Of a DNA stretch of 64,000 nt, positions 40,123 to 50,149 are shown one piece after another (position 1 is the stretch's first letter; every line of letters begins with the position of its first letter). The notes below the pieces were generated by a model. The model saw nothing but the letters and a program-made list of their open reading frames with translations, was not told the origin of the DNA and did no database searches. Source of the stretch: JAKAIY01 sp963809385 (GTDB lineage: Bacteria; Chloroflexota; Ktedonobacteria; Ktedonobacterales; JADMIN01). The position numbers and the translations under genes are program-made. The stretch is taken from NCBI GenBank assembly GCA_963809385.1, contig CAWEJL010000017.1, positions 1 through 64,000 on the forward strand. Reading direction: 5' to 3'.

Positions 40123-42056
40123 GGTGGTTCTGGCAGCGACGAAAGAAGGAAGCAACCCCGCCAGACACGTCGCGGGGGGGCGATGTGATTGAGCGCGCCA
40201 CGCGCGTGACGTCGCCGCGCGCGGGCGTTCGCTCTAGCCCGCTGGATGGCGCGATGGAGCCGCGCGACGCGCTACTGGCCTTCGCGCGCGACCTGCTCAA
40301 CGCCCAAGGAGCGCGAGTGCGCGTCGAGGAAAATGACCTCATCACCGCGACACTCCCCGATGGTGGCGCGGCGCGCTACACGACCACTCTCACCCGCGCG
40401 CACGCCGAAGAGGAGACAGCGCTGCTCACCCAGGGCGCGCCTGCCCTCGATGCGTTGTTCGAGGTTGCCGAGCGGCAAGCGCGCATCACCACCGCAGTTT
40501 TGTCTAAGGGATCTGATGCCGCCGCGCTCGCCATGCGCACCCTAACGCCGCCTACGGAGGCCTGCGGACGCTGCGCGGGTGGCGGCCATGAGCGGTGGCA
40601 GGCAGGCGTCCCAACCTGCGAGTATTGCCCCTTACGCCATGACGCGCCAGCGCTACGCTGGGAGAGCAAACCCATCTCGGCCCGGATAGTGCGCTGGGAA
40701 GATGAGCAGAGCATCGAGTTGAGCTACCGGATTACCGGACGGGACCGGCGCGGGCGCCGTGATGAGTGGCTCCGTCTGGCGTTCAATTCGCGAACTGGCG
40801 AGCGTGTCGCGCCGCTGACGCTTGACCAGCTCGCCGCGGCTCAGCCAGCCAGCGCCACAACCCAGCCAGTGGATGGCGCCGGTGGCGCGGCCGTAGCGCG
40901 CGCTCGTGAGGCGCTTCAGCCTGGTATGGAGGCGCTCAGCGCGTACCTGTCACAGCGGGTTGGCGCCGAATTTCAGCGGCGCGCCGAAGATCTCACCGCG
41001 ACGCACGAGCGGCTCAAGCGCGAGCGTCCCAATGACACACACGCCATCTCTACCTCACTCGAGCGCGAGCTAACCAGCCTCGCCGATGTATATGGCATCG
41101 AGATCGAGGCCAGTCTCGAAGCGATCTGTCACATCACCTCTCCAATCGCGCTTGTCACCATCGAGACCGGAGATGGCGCGGGCCTAACCGTCAGCGTAGA
41201 CGCGGGCCGCAGCCTCGCGCGGCCACCCACGTGCGCGGGGTGTGGCGCCGCCACCAGAGCTGGGCATGTCTGCGCGCGTGGTCATGCGTACTGCGCGGGT
41301 TGCGCGGAAGCCTGCGCGCAGTGCGACGCTATGCGCTGCCCCGCGTGTGGTGAAGCGCCACTGGCGCCTTGCGGCCTGTGCCAGGATCCGCTATGCGTCA
41401 CCTGCGCGCGGACCTGTGACACCTGTGGCGGGCGATTCTGCACAGACCACGTTTGGACCTGTGCAGAGGGTGATCGGGCGCTGTGCATGAGTGATCTCAC
41501 CTTGTGCGGCGATTGCCAAGCGCCACTCTGCCAGACGCATGCCGCATCCTGCTCGGTCTGTGGCGAAGCGCTTTGCCCCAGCCACACCCGCGCCTGCAAG
41601 ACCGGCGGTGAGCCGTTGTGCGCCGCGCACGCCGCCGCCTGTGTCACATGCCATCATCCGCTCTGCGCGGCGCACACCACGCGCTGCGAGGAGTGTGGCC
41701 AGGCAGTCTGCCACGACGACATTTTCACATGCCTGGGCTGTGGCCGCGCGCTCTGCGCCTGCTCCAACCCAGCGCCGTGCTCCTCCTGCGGCGCAAGCTA
41801 CTGCGCAAGCTGCCGGGACACGGAAGGCGCCTGCCCCGCGTGCCGCAGCCTCGTTTCCGCCAGCGAGTCGGATCTAATACCCTTACGGCTGGCCGCTGAG
41901 CGCGAGCCGGCTATATCGCTAAAGCGCAAATGGATGATGGGCCGAAACACGCTGGCGCGGGTCTATATCTCGCGCGGCCTGGGTCGCGAAGAAGCCTATC
42001 TCATCTCAGAACAGGGCGACATCATCGCCACACATCGCAAAGGATGGCGCGCCTGA
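40119..42056 (+). CDS. Cys/His-rich tandem zinc-binding protein
   Basis: A 645-residue protein, not assigned to a named family. A basic start (MRWFWQRRKKE) leads into an alpha/beta region. A first four-Cys knuckle lies at about 148-170 (CGRC...CEYC). A helical middle follows. From about 369 to 575 a dense array repeats CxxC...LCxxH or CxxC...(Y/F)CxxC, for example CSVCGEALCPSHTRAC, CVTCHHPLCAAHTTRC and CEECGQAVCHDD, probably eight or more zinc sites like tandem B-box or zinc ribbons. The C-terminal 70 residues form a separate domain. It is coupled by overlap to the upstream SNF2 ATPase and to the downstream gene. Confidence 0.8.
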   Translation: MRWFWQRRKKEATPPDTSRGGDVIERATRVTSPRAGVRSSPLDGAMEPRDALLAFARDLLNAQGARVRVEENDLITATLPDGGAARYTTTLTRAHAEEETALLTQGAPALDALFEVAERQARITTAVLSKGSDAAALAMRTLTPPTEACGRCAGGGHERWQAGVPTCEYCPLRHDAPALRWESKPISARIVRWEDEQSIELSYRITGRDRRGRRDEWLRLAFNSRTGERVAPLTLDQLAAAQPASATTQPVDGAGGAAVARAREALQPGMEALSAYLSQRVGAEFQRRAEDLTATHERLKRERPNDTHAISTSLERELTSLADVYGIEIEASLEAICHITSPIALVTIETGDGAGLTVSVDAGRSLARPPTCAGCGAATRAGHVCARGHAYCAGCAEACAQCDAMRCPACGEAPLAPCGLCQDPLCVTCARTCDTCGGRFCTDHVWTCAEGDRALCMSDLTLCGDCQAPLCQTHAASCSVCGEALCPSHTRACKTGGEPLCAAHAAACVTCHHPLCAAHTTRCEECGQAVCHDDIFTCLGCGRALCACSNPAPCSSCGASYCASCRDTEGACPACRSLVSASESDLIPLRLAAEREPAISLKRKWMMGRNTLARVYISRGLGREEAYLISEQGDIIATHRKGWRA

Positions 42057-43364
42057 TGAGCGAGAAACCGACCTTGCGTGAACTGCTCACCGCCCAGCGC
42101 GCCCAGTCGCTGCTCGACGACAGTGGAGCGCCCTTTGTCACTGATACCGCCGCCACCAGCGCGGAAGTCTCCGCGGCCCTGGCCGCGCTTGGTGGTCCAG
42201 CGATGGCGGCCGCCAAGATCGAGTTCCTGCGCGCTTCGCTATCGGGGTTCGATCTCCAGGCTGCCGCGCTGCGCATGACGCCATCACAAGCGCGGCGCAC
42301 GCTCAGCCCTGGCGCGCGCCGCGCGAAGAGTAAAGCCGCGTCTGGAGCTTCACCCGATGACCTGACCGTCGCGGGCCTCGACGACATGACAGAAGGCGCT
42401 TGGGTGGAGTGCGCGCGCTGGATTGCCGAGCAGGCGGGGTATACAGTCGAAGAGCGCCCGCTGTTACAACATGACACGCTTCTGGCTTGGCGGGCGCGGC
42501 ATGAAGCCGGGAGTGGCTCGATCGTATGCGCGCTGCGTCTCCCCCAGGACGCGCCCCTGCTCGACGCCGACATGCGCCACCTCGTGACCATCGCCGCAAA
42601 TGAGCCAGGCGCGCGGCTTGTGGCGCTCACCACGGCTGAAGCGACCGTTGGCGCGCGGCTGATCGCCCGCAGACTCAGACGCGGAACTGCTCGACCACGA
42701 CGGCATGGAGCGCGTGCTAGCGGGGTTTGCGACCGCATATGCGCGCGAGCGGGCGCAAACGCGAGATGATGCGAAAGCCCAGGCCAAGGCCGCTGCGGCG
42801 GCTCGCAAGAAATTGCTCGCAGTGCTGACCACCGCTGATGAGCAGGCCAAAGCGGCGCTCCCATCGCAACGGGCCTCCGGTCGCGCGGCAGTGCGCAAAG
42901 CAGTGGAGCAGGTTCGCGAGGCCCGGCGTCTCGCCAGTCAGGCGCTGCTCGCGTGGGATACGCTGATCGGCGAGTGGCTCGCCACCTTCGGCGAGCATCC
43001 CGCGCGCGATGGCTCGCTGCCGCTGTTAGCAGAGCCACCCGTCTGGACGGAGCTGGGCGCGCGCGCTGACCACCTGAAAAAGCCACTGCTTGACGCGCTG
43101 CGCGCCCTGGCTAAGACCGCTGGCGATGGCGACCTGGGTTACGGCGCATGGCGGCAGGCCCTCAGTGAAGAGCTCGCCGCGCGCTGCGCCGCGCTCCTCT
43201 GGCGCGCCAGCATGATTGATCCCGCGCAGTGGCAAGACTACGCCACCGCCGTCAACGACCTCGCCCTCCGCGAGGCCTCCCGCGCGGATAACGCCGCCAC
43301 ACACGCCGCCACCCGCGCCGAGCGCGCCCAGTCACAGATGGCTGAGCGCGCCGGCGTCGCGTAA
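42056..43364 (+). CDS. Protein with degenerate Mrr-like endonuclease fold, one frame break
   Basis: Its ATG overlaps the stop of the zinc protein (TGATG). About 436 residues after repair of one break near 42668-42680. The N-terminal 110 residues are helical with a basic Ala/Arg/Lys linker. Residues 112-220 have the pattern of Mrr-type nucleases: ECARWIAEQAGYTVEE, QHDTLLAW, SIVCALRLPQ, RLVALTTAEATVGARLIARR and DAELLDHDGMERVLAG. The catalytic (E/Q)xK position reads CAL, lacking Lys, so activity is doubtful. Then comes a coiled-coil-like Ala/Lys/Arg region and a C-terminal helical domain. It is convergent with the following gene. Confidence 0.65.
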
Positions 43365-43391
43365 GTATCCTGAGATTCATCTCGCGGAAGG

Positions 43392-44756
43392 CTAATTCTC
43401 CGCGCGGGCCCAGAACTCCATCAAATCGCTCTTGGAGAGCACACCACGCAAGCCTTCGTCACCCATCACCGCGACAGCCGTCTGCCCGCCAGCAAATAGC
43501 GCGTAGGCGTCGCGCACTGTGGCGGAATCTGGCATCGCTGGCAGCGGCGGCCCTTGCCAGTCGCGCACGCGCTGATCGGTCAGCCGCTCACCCGCCGCCA
43601 ACCGCTGCAGCAATTGCGTTTCAGTGAGCGAGCCAGCGATGGCGCCTCCGGCGATGACCGGCAACTGCGAGATGCCGTACTGGTGGAACCGCTCGATAGC
43701 TGTCGCGACGAGATCGTCTGGCGCGACACCGATTACCGATGGCAGCGCTGGCTCCGACTGATGGCGGAATGCCAGCACATCGGCCAGCGTGGACTGGGTG
43801 GGCGTTTCATAAAAGCCATTCTCGCGCATCCACGTCTCGTTATAGATCTTTGAGAGATAGCCGCGCCCGGTGTCGGGGAGCAGCGTCACGATCACCTCAT
43901 CAGGCCCACAGCGCTCGGCGTACTCCATCGCCGCCGCCAGCGCCGTCCCACACGAACCGCCGCACAGGATGCCCTCTTCTCGCGCCAGCCGTAGTGTGAG
44001 CGAGAACGAGGCGCGGTCATCTACGCGGATCACCTCATCCACCACAGATGCATCCCAGTTTTCCGGGAACACATCCGTGCCAATGCCTTCGACCTTGTAT
44101 GGATGAGGCGTGTCGCCGGAGTAGATCGAGCCAGAGGGATCCGCGCCGATGATCTTGATCGCCGGATTCTGCTCCTTCAGATACCGCGCTGTGCCAATGA
44201 TCGTCCCTGCGGTGCCGATGCCCGCCACGAACGCTGTCACTTTGCCATCCGTATCACGCCAGATTTCCGGCCCCGTGCCGTGGTAATGCGAGAGCGGATT
44301 CGCTGGATTGGCATACTGGTTAGGGCTGCACGCGCCCGGCGTCTCACGCGACAGACGCGCCGCAACAGTCTGGTAGTGGTCGGGCGCGCCATGCGCCGCG
44401 CTGCTGGGACAGATCACCACCTCCGCGCCGTATGCCCGCAGCAGGCTGCGCTTCTCTTCAGCCACCTTATCGGTCATCACGCAAATCAGGTGGTATCCCT
44501 TGATCGCCGCCGCCAGCGCCAGACCCGTCCCCGTATTTCCGCTCGTCGGCTCGACAATCGTTCCGCCGGGTTTGAGCTGACCGCTGCGCTCCATAGACTC
44601 GATCAGCCCGATGCCGATTCGGTCCTTGACGCTACCGCCGGGGTTGAAATACTCCACTTTCGCGAGCATCAGCGGCTTCACGCCCTGCGTTATCCTGTTG
44701 AGCCGCACGAGCGGCGTCCCACCAATCGTCTCCAGAATCGAGGTATAGTAGTTCAT
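43392..44756 (-). CDS. Cystathionine beta-synthase-like PLP enzyme with CBS domains
   Basis: The start at ATG 44756 is supported by GGGAG four bases upstream; upstream residues in the open frame are not protein-like. The 454-residue product begins with a fold-type II PLP domain (ETIGGTPLVRLN, NPGGSVKDRIG with K44 as the PLP lysine, PTSGNTGTGLA, GTAGTIIGTARYL, GGSCGTALAAA). A C-terminal pair of CBS domains (about 325-454, ending GVLSKSDLMEFWARA) follows. This architecture matches cystathionine beta-synthase; the enzyme condenses serine or O-acetylserine with a thiol. No cystathionine gamma-lyase is adjacent. Confidence 0.9.
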   Translation of the reverse strand: MNYYTSILETIGGTPLVRLNRITQGVKPLMLAKVEYFNPGGSVKDRIGIGLIESMERSGQLKPGGTIVEPTSGNTGTGLALAAAIKGYHLICVMTDKVAEEKRSLLRAYGAEVVICPSSAAHGAPDHYQTVAARLSRETPGACSPNQYANPANPLSHYHGTGPEIWRDTDGKVTAFVAGIGTAGTIIGTARYLKEQNPAIKIIGADPSGSIYSGDTPHPYKVEGIGTDVFPENWDASVVDEVIRVDDRASFSLTLRLAREEGILCGGSCGTALAAAMEYAERCGPDEVIVTLLPDTGRGYLSKIYNETWMRENGFYETPTQSTLADVLAFRHQSEPALPSVIGVAPDDLVATAIERFHQYGISQLPVIAGGAIAGSLTETQLLQRLAAGERLTDQRVRDWQGPPLPAMPDSATVRDAYALFAGGQTAVAVMGDEGLRGVLSKSDLMEFWARAEN

Positions 44757-45019
44757 CGTCTCCCAACACAGCCACACACGCGGCTGTTCCCTTCGTACAT
44801 CCGCCGCGCGTTGGCGCGGCATGACCGCATTGTCGGTGGGCGCGCGCCTTCGACACGCCCTGAGGCCATGGTACGCCGAAACGACGCTCGGCGAAAGAGC
44901 GATTGACCTAACCGGCTGTGCGTAGCAACCCTGAGGCCGTATAATCCCAGAATATGATACCGCCAGTCTCATAGACTGGCGTAGGCTCGTTCGTTTCAGT
45001 CGAGGAGTCATCCTGACCA

Positions 45020-45475
45020 ATGCTCTCCGCGTTTAAATGGGGCGCCCTCGTCGGCGTCGCAATGTATATCGTCGCTCAGGCGCTAACCCTAATCGGACAG
45101 GCCACGCTGGGCGCTCAAGCCGACCTCGCGCACCCCGGTACCCTTGCGCTCGGTTGCGTCCAATTGCTGCTTATCGCCTTCGCGTTCTCTACCTCCGGCT
45201 TCTATGCGGGCCGCGAGACACGTGTCGCGGGGTACGGCGCCATCGCCGGGATGGTGACGTTCGCGGTCTACGGCCTGCTGCTCGGATTCATCCCGGTGGG
45301 ATCGCATGTGACGCTGGACGCCGGTGGAACCACCATTGGGCAACAGATCGTCATCGGGCTGGTCTCAGCGTTGCTCTATCTCAGCATCGCGGCGCTTATC
45401 GGCTGGCTCGGTGGCCGCCCCGGCGCAACGCGAGGACAAGCGGCCGCGCGCCGCGCCAATGAGTCCGGTAAGTAA
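45020..45475 (+). CDS. Four-TM membrane protein of unknown function
   Basis: A 151-residue hydrophobic protein with segments at about 5-25, 42-60, 70-92 and 108-128 and a basic tail. GAGGAG stands about 12 bases before the ATG. A TATAAT at 44940-44945 may belong to its promoter, but no convincing -35 accompanies it. It is followed after 54 bp by the esterase gene. No named family recognised. Confidence 0.7.
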   Translation: MLSAFKWGALVGVAMYIVAQALTLIGQATLGAQADLAHPGTLALGCVQLLLIAFAFSTSGFYAGRETRVAGYGAIAGMVTFAVYGLLLGFIPVGSHVTLDAGGTTIGQQIVIGLVSALLYLSIAALIGWLGGRPGATRGQAAARRANESGK

Positions 45476-45529
45476 CGGAACGTCACCCTTTTACGACATC
45501 CCGCTACAAATCAGAGGAGATAGCCCAGC

Positions 45530-46436
45530 ATGGCCAGCGTTCAGGCGCGCTTCGTGTCCGGTGTCCTGCGGACGCTCTATAAACCAGGCTGGATTGGCAA
45601 ATGGACCGGCGACAGCCTCCCACGCGACCGTGGGGGCGGCATTGAAGCCGCCGGGCGCCGCGCTAATCGGGGCTTCACGATTACGCCTGTCAACGCCGCT
45701 GATGTGCCATGCGCCTGGATCGAGCCTGTCGCGCCAGGCGCCCCGCCCACCATCTTCTACCTTCATGGCGGTGGATATACCAGCGGAACGCTCCTCAACT
45801 ATCGCGACATGCTGGGTCGCTTCGCGCGTGAACATGGTCTTCGCTCGCTCTACGTAGACTACCGGCTCGCGCCGCGCCATCTCTTCCCGGCTGCCGTCCA
45901 TGACGCGCTGGCCGCGTATCGCTGGCTGCTCCAGTCTGGTGTCGAGCCAGAGCATATTGTGTTCGCCGGTGACTCCGCCGGCGGCGGACTGGCGCTCGCC
46001 ACCCTGCTCGCCGCCCGCGACGCAGGGCTACCGCTCCCTGCCGGCGCGGCGCTCCTCTCACCCTGGACCGATCTGGAGGGTACGGGAGAGACGCTCGTCT
46101 CGCGCAAGCGGGCAGATCCCATGCTCAATTCCCCCGGCGTAGGGCCAACCGGCAAGCTCTACCTGGGCGACGCTGATCCGCGCGACCCGCTCGCCTCGCC
46201 ACTCTACGGAGACCTGCGCGGCCTGCCGCCGCTCTTCATACAAGTGGGTGACGCGGAGATACTGCTCGACGATTCGCGCAGACTCAGCGGAGCGCGCTGG
46301 CGCCGTTGGGGTAGATGTCACGCTGCAAGTATGGCCAGACATGTTCCATGTCTTTCCCATCTTCCCCTCGCTGATGCCAGAGGCGCGCAAGGCGGGTGAC
46401 GAGATGGCGGCGTTCATCCTGGCGCGAGGGAAGTAG
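45530..46436 (+). CDS. HSL-type alpha/beta hydrolase (esterase), one frame break
   Basis: Hormone-sensitive-lipase family features are clear: oxyanion loop HGGGYTSG, VDYRLAPRHLFPAAVHDALAAYRWL, nucleophile GDSAGG, and LSPWTDLEGTGETL. The first frame loses sense after DSRRL near 46285. The other frame supplies AERAGAVGVDVTLQVWPDMFHVF, with the catalytic His in DMFHVF, and ends ILARGK with stop at 46434-46436. One indel restores about 301 residues. Likely a cytoplasmic carboxylesterase. GAGGAGA precedes the ATG. Confidence 0.85.
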
Positions 46437-46515
46437 CGCCGGTCAGGTGGATGCGTCAGTCGCGCCAGCGCCCGCTCTGCCTCGATGCGCGCGGTCTCCG
46501 GCGCACCAAGTTGTG

Positions 46516-48305
46516 TCAGCGTCGCGGGGAGGCGCAACTCGGCCACCGTCCAGCCACGCCCGCCCGCGCTGACGCCGCATCCCAGGGCATGTTGCGCGTG
46601 GCGAGCTTCCCCACCCCGCTAGCGGCGTAGGTCTCGGCTTCATCAAAGGTGGTGTACATCGTCGCCGATCCGCGCAGATCCGACCGCGCAAGACTACGCA
46701 CGAGTTGAAGGCCAAGACCTTCCGCGCGCTCCATCGAGAAACCTTCGGGCGGAGGCACACCGTCATTCGCCAGCCGGACGATGATCTGCTCGCCGTCATC
46801 CGCTGCCGTGATGCGGATTTCTCCCGCCGACTGGCCCGCGAAACCATGCTCGATCGCGTTGGCGATCAGTTCATTGAACACGATCGCCAGTGTCGTCGCC
46901 TGCTCCGTCGGCAGCATGTAGGGCGCGGAGCCAATCTCGAAGGTGATGCGCAGCGTGGGTGGCACCAGATTGGCTTGCACTACCCCGACGATGTTCCGTG
47001 CGATCTCGTCTATCCGCGCGACACCCAACTCGCCAACTGTCAGCAGATCGTGGATCGCGGCAATACCCAGGATGCGCCCAATCGTCTCATTGAGGATCTC
47101 GATGATTTCCTCATTCGTCGCGCGCCGCTTCTGCATGTTGAGGATCGCCGCGATCTGGGCCAGGTTGTTCTTGACCCGGTGATGCATCTCGCGTAGCAGC
47201 GCCTCATGCTTACGGAGGCCCGCCTGCGTCTCCTCAAACAGACGCGCGTTTTCCATCGCAATCGCGGCCACATTGGCGAATGTCATCACTAGCCGCACCT
47301 GATAATCGCTGAGCATGTGCCGCTGACTGCTGAATACGCACAGCGCGCCCATCGAGTTATGGGTAGTCGCCAGAGGCACACAGAGCGCCGAGCGCACGCC
47401 ACCCAGCGTCTCATCCGAGAGTCCACGCAGGAAGCAATCGGGATCGAGCCGCATACAATCAATGTTCGTGACCGACGCTCCTGACTGGACCGCGCGACCG
47501 GCGCAGCACTGGCCCACCGGCAGTCGTCACACGCTCGATGACGCTCAGATCAAATCCCGACGCGGCGCGCGCGTGGAGCCGTTTCGTAGACGCTGTCAAA
47601 CTCGAAGAGCACGGATTTGTCGGCGCCACTCAGGCGAACTGATCGATCAGCGATGCTATCGAGCACATTCTTGAGTGAGAGCGACGATGCGACCTGCGCC
47701 GACACATCGTAGAGCGTGCTCAGCTCATGGTAGCGCCGCCGGATCGCCTCATCGGTCGCCTCGTGCAGTCGCGCGTTCTCGATGCTCATCGCAAGCTGCC
47801 CGGCCACGACTTCCAGAAAGGCCTCGTCATCATCGGTGAAGGCGCGCGGGTCACGCGTCTGGACGTTGATGACACCTTCCAGCTTCTCGATCATAAAGTA
47901 GATAATCGGCATAGAGATCAGCCCGCGAACAGGCGTGTCATAGCGCCGTAGCTCCCCGCGAAGGCTTCGCTGTCCTCGCTACTCCTCGCGCAAGGTCGGT
48001 CACACGCAGCGGACGGCCTTGATCGCCAACCAGACCGGTGTAGCCCTCACCTAGCGCCACACTATAGTGCGGCACGCGCTGACGGGGCGTTCGCTGGTCG
48101 CGCTGATCTCGAGCAGACGGGTATATTCATCGAAGAGGAAAATCGCGCAAAAGTCCGCGTGGAGGATATCCGCGACGGTTTGGGCCGTGATACGCAGCGT
48201 CTGGTCGAGGTCCAGCGCTGAGTTGACCGCCGCGTTGACATCGCGCAACGCGGCGGTGAGTGATTGGGGCGCGCCACCGTTGTCGCGCTCCGCTTCGCTA
48301 CTCAT
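46516..48305 (-). CDS. GAF-domain sensor histidine kinase (HisKA_2 type), several frame breaks
   Basis: The start at ATG 48305 has GAGG upstream. Reading through breaks near 48060, 47940 and 47550 gives three GAF domains: AVNSALDLDQTLRITAQTVADILHADFCAIFLFDE, GLISMPIIYFMIEKLEGVINVQ and a third ending LVMTFANVAAIAMENARLFEE. Then come the HisKA_2 H-box MHHRVKNNLAQIAAIL and an HATPase (NELIANAIEHGF, AEGLGLQLVRSLARSDLRG). No TM helix is seen, so it is a soluble sensor. The exact C-terminus is uncertain; LRLPATL in another frame past 46546 suggests one more break. No response regulator is adjacent. Confidence 0.75.
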
Positions 48306-48502
48306 GTCGCGCCTCGCTGCTTCCCCGTCGCCGCTGACGGACTCGCCGCACGGACGCGAAATACTGCGCCCACACTCCCTTAAATACAAGATTGTAGGGT
48401 GGCGCTGAGCGCGATTACGTCAAGGATTGCGATCGCGTAGCGCGACCCGGTGCGACGCCGTGCGACTTGGCGAACGCTTATCTACCACCAGGTACAGCAT
48501 CC

Positions 48503-49445
48503 TCATCGCCAGTGACACCCGCCAGCACTGGCAACATTGTCGCATTGGGAGTCCACGCGCAATTCGTTGATGATCTGACGCGCGCTATGATCCGCCGCCG
48601 CGATCTGAGCCGCCGCCTCACGCGCTCCCGCTGTATGGACGGAACCGCGCAAATGGACGCGTCCCAGCGACGGATACACGCCGATACGGTCTTCGGCGGT
48701 GCGCGGGTCGCGCGCGAGCGCGCTGGAGATACTGGCGGCCAGGTCGGGGTCAGTGATCAGCAGATTGTGGATCTCGGCCACGCCCACAACGCCACGGCTC
48801 AGGTCTTCGGCCAGCCGCCGGTTCAACTCGCTCGAGACATGCCCGCGCAGCCAGATCTCTCCATCTACGGCCTGAATATCCACACCGGCGATATCCACAC
48901 GCATGCGTCCATACTTCTCGATCGCCTGGCGGACATCCGCGCCCAAGTCGCTGTCAGCATGATATGCGGTCAGCGCCGGCCTTGCGCCATCCGCCGGTCG
49001 GTGAGCGTGAGCGCCCCCGCATCCACTTTGACCAATTCTCTGGCGGACATGACCACTTTCCGCGCCGCCGCGTTCCATCACGATTCTGAGCGGGGCGTGC
49101 GTCGCGCTGTCAAAGGTGATATGCGCCAGCTTCCCTACACGCTTACCATCCATTGTTACCTGTGTCGCGGCAGTGAGACGCACTCCCTACAGGGGGCGCG
49201 GCCTCCAGCGCGGAACGTGGGGCGTCCAGCGCTATTTCACGTTCCGTCGCCTTGGTGAGATGCGCAAATCCGACATACACCGTGCGACCGAACATACCAA
49301 ATCGGATCCCAACACGTTCCGCCGCGCCGGTCTGGGAATCCACGACTATCTCAGTTACCGTCCCGCGCTCGCCTTCTGATGTGAGCGCATCCGCGCCGAA
49401 GCGAATCTTGCGCGCGGTGGTGAACTCAGCCCCTGGTGTCTCCAT
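48503..49445 (-). CDS. PRC-barrel and BON-domain protein, frame breaks
   Basis: Two PRC-barrel units open the protein: FGADALTSEGERGTVTEIVVDSQTG with VGIRFGMFGRTVYVGFAHL, then after a break near 49165 QVTMDGKRVGKLAHITFDSATHAPLRIVM. A frame excursion follows around 49000-49060 (the other frame gives KVVMSARELVKVDAGALTLTDRR). Two BON units end it: GADVRQAIEKYGRMRV, VDIQAVDGEIWLRGHVSS and VYPSLGRVHLRGSVHTAGAREAA. Such proteins may be membrane- or envelope-associated. It is related in layout to the BON protein at 21.8 kb. Its role is unknown. Confidence 0.68.
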
Positions 49446-49609
49446 GATGACTCGTTACCTTCGATTATTCAAGCGCGACGATTGCGGCGCGTCTTGTAGG
49501 CATGCCCAATGGAAGCGACGTAGCGCCCCAATTTTCAGTGTACCATGGCGCGTGAAACGGGGCAATCAGCGCATGCGCCAAAATGCAGCGCTCGCTCGCC
49601 TTTTAGAGA

Positions 49610-49638
49610 TAGACAGCCTGGCAGGCCTCCTGTACACT
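49610..49638 (+). promoter_or_regulatory. Probable sigma-70 promoter
   Basis: TAGACA (49610-49615) and TACACT (49633-49638) are 17 bases apart, 87 bases upstream of the small membrane protein gene. The rest of 49446-49725 shows nothing else. Confidence 0.45.
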
Positions 49639-49725
49639 AAACACGTGGCGCACAGCCTGACTGGCCGGCGTGCGCGCGAGTACACGTTGTAGAGGAAAGC
49701 GACGCGACATGAGGAGAAGCGGTTC

Positions 49726-50137
49726 ATGCTGCTACGGATCGGGGCCATTACCATCGCATTGATCGCCATCGTCTCAGGTACTCACCGGCATGCTGATCGG
49801 CGGCCTGGTCGCGGTGACAGGTACCGCGCTCGATGTGTTCGCGCGCCCCGGTCAGGACGCGCTCGAGATCACGGGCGGCTACGCGCTGATTATCGTCGGC
49901 ATCACGGCGATGATCGCTGGCTTACTCCAGGTCATCTTCGGCATCGGCATGTGGCGACTGAGCGCCTGGGCCTGGATTGCGGGTGTCATCATCCAGTCGT
50001 TCACCCTCATCGCCGCCGTGCTGGGCCTCTTCACGGGCGCCGCTATCCCAGCCTCATTGCTGACCATCGCTATCTCTGGCGCGATACTGGCCTTTCTGCT
50101 CGCTCCGCACGTCCGCAAAGCGTTCGGACGCGCGTAG
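49726..50137 (+). CDS. Four-TM membrane protein, one frame break
   Basis: GAGGAGAAG about eight bases before ATG 49726 supports this start. The first TM segment (IGAITIALIAIVSG) is in one frame. After an indel near 49775, LTGMLIGGLVAVTG and three more TM segments (YALIIVGITAMIAGLLQVIFGIG, AWAWIAGVIIQSFTLIAAVLGLF, ASLLTIAISGAILAFLLAPHV) follow in the next frame to 50137. About 137 residues in total. It resembles DUF7144-like four-helix proteins by layout only; function unknown. Confidence 0.65.
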
Positions 50138-50149
50138 CAAGCGCGCTCA

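Noticed and set aside
44757..45020. 88-residue N-terminal extension of the cystathionine synthase
   Set aside because: Not conserved-looking; MNYYTSILETIGGTPLV is the standard family start with a ribosome-binding site.
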